Made by a program: the position numbers and the translations under genes. The notes below the pieces were generated by a model. The model was not told the origin of the DNA and did not search any database. It was given only the letters and a program-made list of their open reading frames with translations. DNA of 64,000 bases from Ophiura sarsii (Eukaryota > Echinodermata > Ophiuroidea > Amphilepidida > Ophiuridae): assembly GCA_035610835.1 (NCBI GenBank), contig CM069442.1:29093798-29157797 (forward strand). Reading direction: 5' to 3'. Every line of letters starts with the position of its first letter. The first letter of the stretch is position 1. This document shows, piece by piece, positions 24,292 through 39,200 of this stretch.

Positions 24292-27200
24292 CTGCAATAA
24301 AATGAGATTAAAAAACGGTAAGAGATTAGCACAAAAGTTCATCAGCTGTGATGGCAATAAAGGAAAAGATGAAATTTGAATGTTCACTGCAACTTCCTCC
24401 AGCATTACGTTATTAGCTTTTGATCCGGCAAAGCTTTAAGAGCATGTGGGTGTTTAACTCATAGGAAACCCATTTTAAATCCAAAGTCAGGTAATTCATG
24501 CTGCGGATCCCTTTGTCCTGTTTGTCAACGGTCCATGCGTGGTAAAAAGACCTCAGTATATCCACACTAAGCTGAAAGTTACGTCAACAAGAAGGTACAT
24601 TTACCGCTGCCAGCGTCTCCCCGAATGACTGCAGTACGAGGCAAGTTGGATCCATAAACTAAACTATGAGCATTATTCATTTATTGGTCATATTATTTTT
24701 TAATCTGACTCTTGTACCTAGACTGCTTTGAAAATTTACAATGAGATGAAACACTGGATATTTCTTTAATTTAAAACCGGCGTAATTGCGAAAATGGTTG
24801 ATTCCAACGAAGAACTCTATCAAAAATCTTTCAAAATTCTAACAATGGATGTTCAGTGCAGGACAGAGGTATTATGAAAAGTTATGCAGATATTTAATCG
24901 TATAGATTGATTGTGTTTGATGATTACAACGAAGCGTTCCATATTTGACATGACTATTTATTCTCTTTGAGTGATCTAACATTAATCGAGTAATGATTAT
25001 TATTATTATTATGTAATGTTACTGGACACATTAGTAAGAGGAGGCGACCATATTGATCGCTGTATGCATTATGTTATTTACACATCGAGAGTTGAACGCA
25101 ATTAACTCAATTATTGGGCAAATCGATATTCTGGTACAAAAATAATCCATATAACCTAGATTTTCAGAACCATAAAGAGATAACTCATAAACACTCTTAA
25201 TTTGACTAAAATTAGAGTTATAAGTTGGGTGCTGCAGTATATTGTAATGAGTCCCAAATATTTGAAAGTTTATTATCTCAAAATAACATCCTGGAATCTT
25301 TTTCTGTTTTTACACCAAACCGGGTCACGCGTTACGTGTAGTAAATTTACTCGATTAAATCTTCTCCGTATACCTGTGTCTGGTATAGTGATGTAAATGT
25401 ATTCTATCATATCAAACCGGAACTATAATGGGAAACAGTGTACTAACGAGTTTCGAGCATTCTTAAGTCTTTGATATAATGCAATATGGTCAAGTCAAAA
25501 GCCACTTTATTCTAATTTGCGCTGGATGCATACCTATCCTTAGAGCTCCAACACAGTTTATTCAATTTTGAAATTAGAAGAAACAGTAGGAAACCATTAT
25601 TGAAATTATCCTGTTGATATTGACCTTTTCTATTGCGATACATATCATTCTAAGACACTCACCTTATGGTTATTTGAATTCGTAACATACGGGATATCCT
25701 TGGAAGATTTGCCAATATTAACATGCGTCTGCGCATACAGACGACTGGTTGTCGACATGGTACTGTGTATATCTAATTCATCTGATGAGTCGGCGTCAAC
25801 ATCTTCTTCTATCTGTACGGTAAATACAACAAGAGTATCCATTTTGGTAAGCCTGCTGTCTTTAAAATTTATATGGTATCCTTTTTGGATAATTCCTCAT
25901 TTCTATGGTGAAGGTGTGTTGCAGTGTTTCCTATAATGTCGATAAGCTTTGAATATACACCATCAAGCAAAGGTACCCAATGAACAACTGTTTCATGAAA
26001 AGTACTCATAAGTTTGTTTAAACTTATTCTTGCCAAAGAACCGTAAATCTAGGCGAAAAGTCGTTTCTTTTCTGAACCATTCTGTGGTTTAAGTTTTTGT
26101 AATCACCCCTACTACAACAATTGGGATAATTATTTCGCACTATTGTCCGATATTAGAATTGCTACTGTGTCCTTGTCATGGCATTTATTACAAGCCATGG
26201 ATCAAATTTCTCTACTCGTCTCACATTTTTGCTAATATCTTGTCACCAATTTGGCCTCAAAATTAAACAATAATACATGTTTTAGATGTTTTGACAATAG
26301 TTATGTCACGTCGGTTAAGTTGGATGTTAAACTTCATCAACATTTAAGGTACACATTTGATAAAGCTTGAAAATTTGAAAAAGAAAATGTGCGTTTATAT
26401 ATTTGGAAGATATCCATGCTGTCATATACATTGCAGTTATACAAATTATTATTAAAGGTGCAGATTCTTATGGCGTATTAACAATAACGTCGCAATAAAA
26501 CCTCCCCGAGTTACCTAATTTGTCAACCTTAATTTAAATGTCAAATATTTAAGCTCAGCAGATTAATGATGGAAGGGATTATTTATTTATTGAAAAAGGT
26601 ATTGCATTTACTATTTAAGGCTGCCTCCTTCCTTTGAATAATTAAGTGAAAAATCGAAGACTTTGGTATAGGTTAGGTGCATTAAGTGAAAGGTATTTAA
26701 CAATACAGATACTTACTTCCGGAGGCGTTGATGGTAATTTCTGTCGCGATGGTCTACAGCTGTAGTAATGAGCTAATACATATTCAAAAGATGCTAGAAT
26801 GACGAACGATAGACACGCGAAAAGCCACGTATCCAGTGCCTGTAAGACATACATAATAAAATCAGATCAGTAAGATATGATGAATGATGATATAATACAA
26901 AATAATTGACGAATGGTGTAATAATGAGCTAATACATATTCAAAAGAAGCTCTAATGACGAATGAAAGGCACGCCAAAAAGCAACACATCCAGTACCTGT
27001 AAGACATAATATAATTACATCAGATCAGTAAGATATGATGAATGATGATGTAATATAAAATTTGACGAATACTGTAGTAATGAGCTAATACATATTAAAA
27101 AGAAGCTCGAATGACGAATGATAGACACGCCAAAAAGCAACATATAAAGTGCCTGCAAGGCATAATATAATTATATCAGATCAGTAAGAAATGCTGAATG

Positions 27201-30200
27201 ATGTATAAAGATTTGACGATGCTGTAATATTTAGCTAATGGCAAAAATCAAGTATTCAATACCTAGGAGTGTATATTAAATAAATTAAACGACGGTAAAT
27301 AATGCATTGGTAGGATTTGAAGACTATTCGAAGAAAAAAGATTGATATGAAAGATCACCGAAAGATCCCTGATTGTTTGGAAATTTTGTATCAATTTTGT
27401 CTCAAGTCCTTCTTTGGATTGAACACTGTTAAAAGAAATCATCAAATACCTCTCTTTCGTTTATTCTTTCAATGTAAATATCCCTATCCCGTATCCTTTT
27501 ATTTCAGTATCTCCCGCGGATTTGAGTTGATCATAAGATCGCGCGCTACTTTATGACGAATCTTTTAATGAATCTTCTCTGCTTTCATAATAATCCAGGT
27601 TGTTCGGAATGAGTTTCATAAACATAGTGACGGGGGAATTCATTAAACTATTAGTATTTTACATGCATTTGGAAACCATTATTCCGACAGGTGCTCAGGA
27701 AGCTCCTGCTTCTTGAACATTCATCCCTGTGTGTGATTACATGGTGTCTCATATAGAGCATTACTTTCATGAACTGGTAGTCGGTAAATATCCTAAGAGA
27801 TTAAACAATACCCACATACATAATTGATCTCTAGAATTTCCCAACTGTTGGTTATTTATAAACAGGAGTGTAATATCACACAAAGGATGAATATTATAGC
27901 GTGCATTGTATCCTATCCTCTTCTTGAGTGATTACAATGTGCCGATAAACTCTGATAAAATATTCCTTTCGTAAAATTGTTTTAAGTCAATCTCCCTACG
28001 GGCTATTAACAATACACCCATTATAATTGCTAGAATTACCGAACCGTAGAACCGTTTTACTAGCTTGGGAATTTCACTCGATTCATATTCATATATATCA
28101 TAATTAGTGCTATAAGTACACCATACTTTACTTAGAAAATACACAGCCATAATTTGTTTCTGAGCAGACATCGGTTAGTTCACTGTCTAGACATTTCTTA
28201 TGCGACGAAAAATATCCCTTTTGTACGCCCAACCGACCCATTTTGTTTATTAACTTTTTGTTATTCTTTATTTATGAAGAAAATGTGACCCAAAAAAAAT
28301 CGAGACGTATCGTATAACTCCCAAGAGATCCCATGGAGTATCATCACAAAGTATATTTCTTTAAGGACGAATAAACCTAATGGAATCATAATAAATTAAT
28401 TGCTTACATGGTTTCCTCACTATCGTGCGGTCTCAATAGACGTAAAGACGTAACTAGGCTAATTCTCGTTACATGGTACCAGGGGATATCTGATGTTTCC
28501 AAAAGCTTATGAAGTTGGATAATACCATTAAAGCAGGACACATTGTGTTGCAATTGCAATAGTCTATTAAACATTCCGCATGTTATGTAGTGTTAAGACA
28601 TTTTTATATATGAAAAGAAGTCGCTGAGGGATATCGCATCTATCAAAGCTTATTGTGATAAGTAGGTTACTAAATGTTTATATTGGCACACTATGTTACG
28701 CTTGAAGCTATCGAAAACATTCACACATCACTTAATAAAGGTATTGAAAACATTCATGACTTTCCATTTGCATCGGAACATTAAGCAGTCATGCTTCACA
28801 ATACAGATATCGAAATGCGGAGCCACAAGGCTCTCTCTGAAGGCGGACATGGGTGTTATATAATAAGGTATGCTGTAATATAAATCAAAGGCTGTTCAGG
28901 ACATTGAAAAACTTCTGATTTATCCAATGCCTTTTTTTAAAGACAAAGTTGAAGTTGAAGAGGAAGTTGAATTGAAGGAAGGCATTCCAAAATTAGTTTC
29001 ACCCGAATTATTTGAAGAATCACTCATAAGTTGCGTTGGCACGTTCCATTTCCGCTTTTGAAGTCACGGAGCATAATGTCATTATATTTTATCATGACAA
29101 AATACATTTGTACTGAAAATCGTTATACAATTATGCAATTATAGGTGTGTAGAATAAGTGATATGGCTGCGACCCCACTAGCGTCAAATAATATGTTGTA
29201 TATAAGTAAGAAGCTCGAAAATAACGACGAATAAAAATTCATGTTTTTCACATATCTCAACTCAAATATTAAATAAAACATTACATTTTAGATTCGATCA
29301 TATTTAGATTTTTATCAATGTATAAGCTTATTGCGTGCATTTTCATTGGAGAGTATCCGAGTTTGTATCAACCTATAATAGCCATTGGCAAGCTCTAAGC
29401 AGCCCTGTATCATATGTAAGTATATTTCAGGATGCAATATAATTGCCTCGATTCTACATTAGCAAGTCAATATGAATTCACTTTAATGATTGCTTCTAGA
29501 AATAGAACACTCCAACGATTTTCCAAGTTGAAGTAGCATAATGATAAAGGGTGTCCCAAAGTACATGTTTCTTTGTTACTTTCAAAGGAAATAGAACACA
29601 TGAGACATTTTAGCACCAATTTACTCCTTTTTAAAAATATTTCAGGCGCTACAAAACTACACGTGCATTGTATCTGGTACGTCATATAGCATAAAATATC
29701 AAACATCTCTTCAAAGTTCTATGTTCATTACATTATAGATCTGTTTCATTACATTGATAATGTCTTATGGCTCGATAACAGGATAAATTTTCACCTAAAA
29801 AGAACTGGGAATTTTTCTAGATCTGAACTCAAGCCAACGCTTTATCAATATGCGTTTTTAAAACCCAATTGTTGTAATTTTGAGAGCCAGCGCAAAATGT
29901 TGTTGGAACTTCAAGAACGCATGTTGTGACTTTTGTGGTTGCCATAGTAACATAACTAGACCCCTAAACACGGGAACGAACAAAACGAAAGTTCCTATTT
30001 GAATTATATGTTTGTCAAGTTGTTGAGTTGGCCAATATCTACAGAACCATGAAAAACGATTAAAACAAATTCACCGACATTTCCTGATGTTTCCTGATAA
30101 TGCTTCTTTGCGTATGGTTTCCCCTGAAGTATGATGCCACTGGTTATTTTGTTTTCGAGTTATGTTTGTTCCCGTGTTAAACCAATCCGAGGCCGAGTTC

Positions 30201-33200
30201 TGTTACCATAGCAATCATATAGTTTTCGTAACTATGCATCGTGGGCTTCAATATGATATACAACATGCAACAGCTGTTGATATGGTGGGCTCTGATATGT
30301 TCTACTGAAAATTGACCCAAACTTCCTCGACCGCCCCTTAAATATATACACCCACGGTAATAATCACAATGTGGCTACATGTATACACGTGTAGAAATCT
30401 TGGAACACTCTGTAGTGCGTAATACATAGCTTTGTATTCATAACTCATAACACCATACTTGAACCCAATAAATCAACTTCGATATTTCTTTTCGGGTTAA
30501 ACAGGCCGGAGGAAATTCATCAGTAAATAGAACAAACGTCAAAATATACGCTGTACTGTACATCTTATCACCGATAATAATTGCAATGAAGCTTTTATGT
30601 TGAAAGGTATGGATTCATTCGAGACGCTATTTAAGTATTAAGTATATAAGTAGATTTGTATTCATATATCAAAAACCATATTTTGAACCCTGACTAAATA
30701 TCCACTTCAATTATTACTCAGGTTGAAGCGCCGGAGGCAAAGTATCACTAAAATGGAACATGGACTGTGTCAAGATGTGCTGGAAGTTTATCTACGTCAT
30801 ATTTGCTTATATATATCCATTATAAGGCTAAGTACAGGGTTGGTCAAAAAAACTGCAATAGTGAAAAGAAGCCATCTTGTTTACAAAACTAAGTTTAAGT
30901 TTGAAACTTTTTAATCATAATTACAATGTGCTGGAAGTTTCTATACGTCATGTATAAGGTAAAATCGCAATAATGTTTTGAGGTAAAAGGTATAGACACT
31001 CTGTGTTGCATAAGTATGTAATCCAAGTCACAATATCATACTTAAACCTACGATAACCACTTCAATAATGTTTAGTTTTAACTGGCCTTAGGGAAGATCA
31101 GTGTTACATGTAAATGTAACATTTGTCTATTCAAAATGTACCACACGATTTTGATACATCATATGTCCGGTAATAATCTCAATGAGTCCTAAAGAGAGTA
31201 AGGAATTCTTGTAACACCCTTTAGACTTCTTTACTACATAGCTGTATATTCATTACAATCTGAACAGGGCAGAGGGCTGTTAATGGAACACGGAATACAT
31301 GTCAAATACAAGGTGTTCCGTTAATTGTCAACTATATGATAAAACACAGAGATTTTACTAATATAGAGAATCTTTTGGCTTACAAATCCACAAGAATAGA
31401 AATATGTTACTCACTGTGATCAATGACGTTTCACTCCCACACTGGCAACTCTGACTTCTGGTTACACATGTTCGGACTGCCCTAAAACATATATTGGTAA
31501 GACGGGCGACCCTTTGGTATCATACTTCAAGAACTTCAAAAGGAGCTCACCAAATTTAAAGATAAACCTTATACCAGAGCCTCGCGTAAAACATCACTCA
31601 GCGAACAATTTAAATCTGCAATTACTGAACATGTAGCGGCTACAAATTACAACATAGACTAGGAGGAGGGACATGTAATAAACCGGAAACCACACAAGAC
31701 CACTAGATGGCTAAAGGAAGCTATCTGGATCGGGAGGAAATGAGAGAAACACTCAACAAAGACGACGGGGCCTACAAATTTCATAATATTTATGATCAAC
31801 TCATCCTGCCCATGCCCTCTCCGTGTAACAGAAATATGAAAACACAGTGAGCAGGAGTCAGAGTTGCCAGTTTGACGATGCTACCGCTGTTGTAGCGAAA
31901 CGTCATTGATCACAGTGAGGAACATATGTTACTTCGTCTGGATTAGCACGCAAATAAATATATATATATTATGTCTAAGAACAACCCAGATTACCCTTTT
32001 CAAAGAACATAGTTTCCTGTTATATAATAATATCGGTTGGTAACATCGATATCGATCGGTTACATAGGATCTTCTTGCATTAGCAGCTGGATGATCTCCC
32101 AGATAAGCTAAATAATTCTTACCGTAACATAAGATACTCTCGGTAACGATCCTCTCGTTGTCATAATCTGAGTGAACATTGTCAAGATAGTAGTGATGCC
32201 TAATGCCACCCGTGCCGGCACAGCTTGAACGTCTAAGAAAAAGTTGGTCCAGGAAATGAGCACTAGAAGTGCCGTCGGGAAGAAGTAGAAGAGTAAATGA
32301 AACTCCAGGCGACGAGTGAGAACAAACGTGGCTCGGATATATGGAAGAGCTGTTGGCGAGATGATAAAATAAGGTTTTTAGCGAATACATTCATCAAATT
32401 AAGTTTGGCGTAAGATTAAATTGTACACAGATATTTGGCTTGTCATGAAACCAATATATATCATCATTTTATTAGAATGGAAATGTTACAATTTGTCAAG
32501 AAAATTGATCAATATAAAGGGGTGAGGTGCGTAATGGATGTACCATGTAGGAGAAGGACAATACATTCAGCAAAGAAGATATGACCCGATAGTTTTACTC
32601 GGTCACGTGTACGAACAACCATTACTCAAACCAGATGAATATCTCGAAAAACCAACCTTGTCTCCTAAACAATCTGACAAATATAGTCGGTTTACAATGT
32701 TTCATAATCTGATCATATGTATCATATTTTATTCTGTATAGCGCTGTCATTACTGAAAAAGCGCAATTACACTGACAAAATAGTTTAAGAATCTAGGCTA
32801 TCCTATATTTAGAGTTAGCTAGTTGCTATTCCTAGTTCAACATTCCCGATTGCCATCCTTAGTTTTTACCTCACTGACCACCAAACCCTGGGTGTTTTTA
32901 AATACTTATTCATGAATAAAGTGTCCGAGGTGTCAAAATGACTATATTAATATCTTAAACTGACACATATGAACAGGTTATGAAGCATTGTAATCTCACT
33001 ATCTTTATCAGATTTTAGGGACAGGTTACAAAAAACAAGTCAGATGTCAATATCTTGAATATGAATCAATGTTTTGACAAGAATAACATTTTAACAGTAG
33101 AACAGGCGTTTAAAAAGTGGAACGCTACTCACGTTTTCTTTACAAAGAGCTAATGTTTCATTATCATGCGGCCCGTTGCTTATTCTATAAATATTTTACT

Positions 33201-36200
33201 AGCCCACCGGCTGGAGTGAGTTGTCAGTGTGTACACTCATAAATCGGAACGCATATTGATCAGATTTAGCTGTGTCAATCTCAATGGAATGCGTACACAA
33301 AACAAATGCACCTGGTCGCAAGATTTCACACCGAGTCAAAGACATACCCCCGTACTCATCTATATGCAAGAATTTGCTATCATCAATCGATATTAATACA
33401 TTTTTCTCGATGAGGCATACATTTTATTTTAAACCAGAGAGAGTAAGGTACAAAGAAGATTTATTGAGCAACATCAGCATGCTTCACTTTCATCACATGA
33501 CCAATGATTTCTGTCACCAGTGATTACTGGGTCCCATTGACATAACATTGCAATGAAAGGCTTATAATATTGTTAAACGAGGGTCTTTAAGAAAATCCTG
33601 CTGTAGTACAATTGGTGCGAATTCAATTATATAATCAAGAATGCATGGATAATGGGGTATTTTGTGTAAAGCTATGTGTGTTTCGGATTAAGGTCGCTCA
33701 ACACAAAAAAGACGACTAGCCTTTCGCCCTGTCATGAAATAACCTCTCATCATCCATAAATAATACGCCACTCTCGTTCCCAGATGCCTTTTCGCAAGGA
33801 ATCAATTGCAAAAGATGTGCTACTGTCCATCGCGCTCATGTTCGAGCAATGAATTTCTAGTACAGATACTTATGTGCCCCACGTCGTTTGAAGCTATATG
33901 TGTTTCGGACCAAGATAGAAAACGTGTAGTATTTAGCCCTGTCATGAAATAATTCAACAACAAGTCATCAATAAATATTCACTCTCATTCCCCTGCATCT
34001 ATTAGTATCGATCTGAACGATATGCACACATTATCCATTGTGCGCGTGGGTTCGAGTTTAGTTCTATAAATACACTGGGTGGAGAAGTTTTGTACAATGA
34101 TCACACATAGTAAAATCAATCGGACATGGTGTATGTATGTGATAATTTAATATGTTGCAATTGTTAGAAGTATTAACACTTTCACCGTGCCATCTCGTTT
34201 TTAACGTTAGTTTTGTATCACATCAGCCAGTAAAAGGGCCATGCTGTTGTCGTAAGAGTCTACCAATGCCCATACTAATCACCGCTCTATTCAAACATGC
34301 CATGTCATACAGGTGCTATGAAACACACATAGTATCAGTTGTTATTCGACATTTCAAAAAAATCATAATCCCTGCACTAGAAAATCTTTTGTTCGAGTTT
34401 ACGTGTTATAAAATACTGGGTGTAATAAGTATCTATAAATTTACAAATATCGTTACCTCTATTGCATCGGTGAATGTGTGTATTAAATAATATGTTTCAA
34501 ATATTAGAAATATTTGAACTTTAACGGTGCTTTTTTTATCAAACTAATTTTAAGTGTCCCGTTAGCTAATAGTAGATACTGTAGTTAATACCGCAATAGA
34601 CTATCAAAACCCAAGCTGTTAACCGGGCTTTTCAAACATGCTTGTCATACAGGTGTGTGCAATATAGACTTAGATCAGCTCCACACAACATTTCAATAGA
34701 TACAATCCGGAAGATAATCATCCCATCTATTGACGATCTATGCTTCAATTTAGACATCTCTTGTTTTTACTTGAAGACCCTTTATTTTTTGAATATCACA
34801 TTTTAGTTGGGATTCAACTTCTTTTCATATCTGTGGCCAAATGCCTATCTGTACCGTGATTTATGAAGGCAGAAGTCCGACGATCTCCAGCCGTGTTAAT
34901 TACTTTAACACATGTTTTGCACTGTTTGTTGGTTAGTTTTGGGGGAAATTTCTGTTTCTGTATTGGTAGATTTAAACGCGGTCATAGATTGTAGTTAAAG
35001 ACCAGTTGTATAAGGTAGTGGCCACCATTGTTACCAAGAAATAGTTCTTGACCTGGATTTAAATAACCTCATTTACAATCGTAGATCATGATGCGATTAT
35101 AGATACACTGCTGATTAAAAATATGGGTCCCTCAACTTTAGATTCAGGTACGTAAAGTATATTTGTGTTAAGAAAATATACAATATAGCGAGCTTAAAAT
35201 GTATTGTAATCAGAATGATTTCATTTACCCTCTCTATTACAATTTAAAAGCATGGTCTATATCGTAGTTATCATTATATGATACATTATACGATACATTT
35301 TCACTTTTTCACCGCCAATAAATCCACCCTCGGCATCACAATTATTATTCAAATGAAGACGATTATCAAAGTGACATAAATACATATATAGTAAATAAGT
35401 ACTTGTTACATGGCTTGCTAAAATGAAAATGGAGTGGGTTTTATCATTGTTATGTCAAAACGTATAAATATTAAATACATTAATTATTAGCTACTCGGGT
35501 AAAAGATACACATACAACGATCGAATAGAAAATATTGACTGTGATCATAATTATGTTTTCTTTCTTAATGGTTTATTGTGTAGAAAAGTGTAGACATAAT
35601 TACACTTATATAGAGTTTTTAATGATCAATGTAAAACCTCAACCATGTACCCCAAACTTCGAATACGGGAAAGGGCGCAGTACTTCTTCACCATTAACTG
35701 TATTCGGACTTGTTTTAACAATATGCGAACATTCTCGGGTTTAACCGAGGTTTTCATGTTTGCGTCATAGCCAAAGTGTTAAATAACGAAAAAAGGCATT
35801 TCTTTAGTTCAATTCCAAAAAAACCCAACAGGCAAAACGTAAACGAAAATGACCAGACCCGTTACACAAACTACTGTCATTGTCATTATCCGACAAATAT
35901 CAGTTAATGAATGGCGCCACCAGCGTCAGTGAATAATTGTACCTAAAGTATAGTCTGCGTTGTTTGAGCATTCACTGCCTTTTTCTAGTAGCAAATACAG
36001 ACGACGGTGGACACGAACGGCCGTTAATTTTGAATTTCCGTTGGTTTCAATGTAACATTGGATTTCGATTATATGACCCCATAAAATTCATCACACGTTA
36101 GAACTAAATTATTTCATCCTAAAACCACTGTGGGTGGCTAACCATCCGCAGTATCAGTATCATTTAAAAAAAATTAAACCGTTGTTAAGCGTTCGTCCCA

Positions 36201-39200
36201 TTCACTTGATCACGTAACCTCGTTCGCATATTTTATCCTGAATATTCGTGAATACGCCCGTGTCCAGCGTCGTCTGAGCAAATATAAGTTATTGAAGGGC
36301 GCCACTAGCGTCAGCAAATAGTTATTGCACATGACATAATCGTCTGCGTTGTTTGATTATTCAATGTTGCATTTCCACTGGCAAATATCGCTCACACCTC
36401 ATTTGTCATCTCGTGGTACTTCACGACGCTGTATCAAAGGTGAAAGCTAACGTATGCTTTCCAGCTCCTAGCTATCCGGCTAACACATATACGGAAACGT
36501 ACCGTGCATACAGTGATTAGCAGCGTAATTTGTTTGAGTGAAGTAAGGACACAGGTGCTAAAAGTCCATGCCAGATTAAAGACTAAGAGCACTTTCTAGG
36601 TATTTCCTTTTTCAAGGAAATACTTAAAAGTGTATAGTATTAGTCTTACATTTGAAATGCTACAATAATGACATTATTTCATTTGCAATAATTCGTATTA
36701 TATAATGATAGCCCTAATTTTAGCTACGTAATTTGTTTCTATACAGTTTGTATTATCACATGGATTGAAATCAAAACGCGTAATATCATTATATAAAACA
36801 ATTATTGCATGCCTTTTGTTTGGGCAATAGTAAAACTATGTCATGTGGTCCGATTTGGATTGTTCCATCACACACGGCTTCACTTTGTGCAATAGCAAAA
36901 TCTAAAGAAGTTGACCTCATGATATTGGTTTTTACTATCACACTCTCAGGCATTCAATATTTGTATACTATATCTTAAACTACACGTAGTTCACCTCAAT
37001 CACAAACGTATACTCCGCAGGTGCTTTTCTCTTTTTGATGAAGGGACACACTGTTGTCTGGATGGCGACAGTAGTAAAGCTACGGGAGTGCTAAAACACT
37101 TTCCATGTGGCTATTAGTTTTACCATATACAAAACAGATTTGTCAGAAACTGTTCCCAACTTTAAAAGTATTACCTCAAGAATTATTTGTTATGATGATT
37201 ACGTAATACTTACGGTGCATCTGACCCCAATTTGTGCTGTTAAAAGATGTTAAATTTGTTACTTCCAGCCAGAAATGTGATAGATCTTCCACATGGTGAA
37301 TCTCAACCGCATTGTGCTTCGCCTTACCCCATCTGATTTGCAGTTCGTTACTGAAATGTCCCACTGAAATAAAAATAAAAAGTAACATTTATGATACGAT
37401 TTCAGATCTAGATGTTTTCTACGTAGTGCTGTTGCGTAAGTAGTAAGTTATATGCTTTTAGAAATCAGATTGACCTCATAATATATATGAAACATGATGG
37501 TATTTAATCCACTCGTAGCCTGTTGAGAATTGCATTAATAATCTCCTAATATCCTGGCTGATGCTAATAACGGGCGACGAGTAACTTGAAGAATATAAAT
37601 TAAACTTTGACTTCTACATGTATAGACCATGTCACCTCTTGTTGATCAACAATGTTAAGTGCCCGGTTCCATTCCATGGATAGGGGAGGGACATGCCTCG
37701 ACTGTTGTATTGACTACTGTTGGTACAGATGACTGGTTTGGCTTAGTGTATGATCTATAATGGACACTCTACAGCCAAGCAAACGTTCAGGCAAGCTTTT
37801 GTTTGCTTGGCTGCTGTGACGTTACAGGTGACATCTTCTATAGATGATAACTTTTATATGACTTTTACTGATTCAATAATCACTCGCGCCCAATTGACAA
37901 ATGTGATATTTTTACTGGATTGTTGGCATATTAGTGCGTGTGTGTCATATACGGTAGAATGCAAATACCTATTTCGAACGCTACTGACCCTCAGACGGGA
38001 TCTTATTCTTAAAAAATCTTATTGCTATGTTTCGAATCTTTGAAAATTAAAAGATGCGACCCTGTATGCCAAATGTTTACTCATTTTATGGTATTTTGCA
38101 GACACCATGGCGATAGATTTCATGAATAAGTTACTGAATAGAAGGAAAATAACGCTGAAGATAAAGTAGGGTATACATCTTTTCAATATTCTATTTGGAG
38201 TATCACCACACTGACCGACCAAACACCTATTTCAGTATTAAATTAATATTAATGTCCACACTTATTTCAGACAATATATCATGGGTATGCTCTATACAAA
38301 CAATACCGTTATTCTCTATTTTAAGGGCTACTGACGTCTTTCAAAACAAACAAAACTTTGGATAACTTTACCGCGTCACTATAAATCTGTCTAGACTCAA
38401 GATTAATTATTCAAATCCTCTGTTGATTGAAGCTCATTCTGTTGATTGAAGCTCATCCTTGCAAGCTAAGCGTTAATAATATATATATGTTGGTTTTAAT
38501 TAAAATACTAAGCTTGTATTATCTTTATCCTATACACTTTTTATTTTCCATAGAACCTATAGGGATTGTCTGCATTAAATAAGCACGGTAAATATTATTA
38601 ATAGTAAGTATTCGATATGATTTGGTTTTGATTAACTCATTTCCCAATCGGCACACACTTTAACTTTAGGCGACGAAAAAACACCCTGTCCTACGGGCAA
38701 ACGAGCCTCTCAATTAGGGTCGGTCTAGCGTGTTTCTTTACATTTAGGTGACGAAAAAAACCCTTTTCTACGGGCAAACGGACCTCTCAGGTTGGGTTGG
38801 ACGGTCGATTTTTGGGGATTAAAAAAGTGAATTTTCAATATTTTTCGATATTTTCAAAACATTTCAAAACACTAAAAAAAAAATCCAAAACAATTCAAAA
38901 AACATTTACGAAAAAGCCCTGCTCTACGGAAATACGGACCTCCCAGGTAGTGTTGGTCGGGCGGTATTGGGTGGATTTTTTTTTTTAAATTGGTGAATAT
39001 TCAACATTTTTTTTAAATATTAAAATTGTTAAAAAGTAATTTTGGTTTTAATTTGTTTTAAATGGATCGATCGGGCCCGTATAACAGGGTGTTTTTGTGG
39101 ACTTTTCCTCTATTTATTTGTTATTGGTTACCACCTCTTGTTTGTTTTAACCGAATTTAACTTCAATTAGGATAAGTAGTCCCATAACTAAATCTATTCG

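Larger units (their letters stand above)
27241..32122 (-). other. Large receptor intron with repeats
   Basis: Intron between the M1-M2 and M3 exons. It holds a partial copy of the TTAA/G-run element (about 29860-30340), a three-fold diverged tandem repeat (30405-31100), a Penelope-like fragment (31404-31925) and a short TA run near 31950. The rest is AT-rich without recognised content. Confidence 0.6.
32350..37213 (-). other. Large receptor intron with diverged direct repeats
   Basis: Intron between the loop F exon and the M1-M2 exon. It contains three diverged direct duplications: about 33672-33860 with 33888-34080, about 34152-34330 with 34499-34670, and 35895-36000 with 36277-36390. No coding exon was recognised. 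Confidence 0.55.

Noticed and set aside
24028..24405. Full 125-codon reading of the last receptor frame from an upstream ATG
   Set aside because: The part above 24291 is intron; the CAG acceptor at 24292-24294 and the phase of the previous exon set the true exon start.
31929..32390. 153-codon minus-strand frame across the M1-M2 exon
   Set aside because: It is in a different frame from the receptor exon and shows no family motif; the exon frame with consensus splice sites explains the bases.
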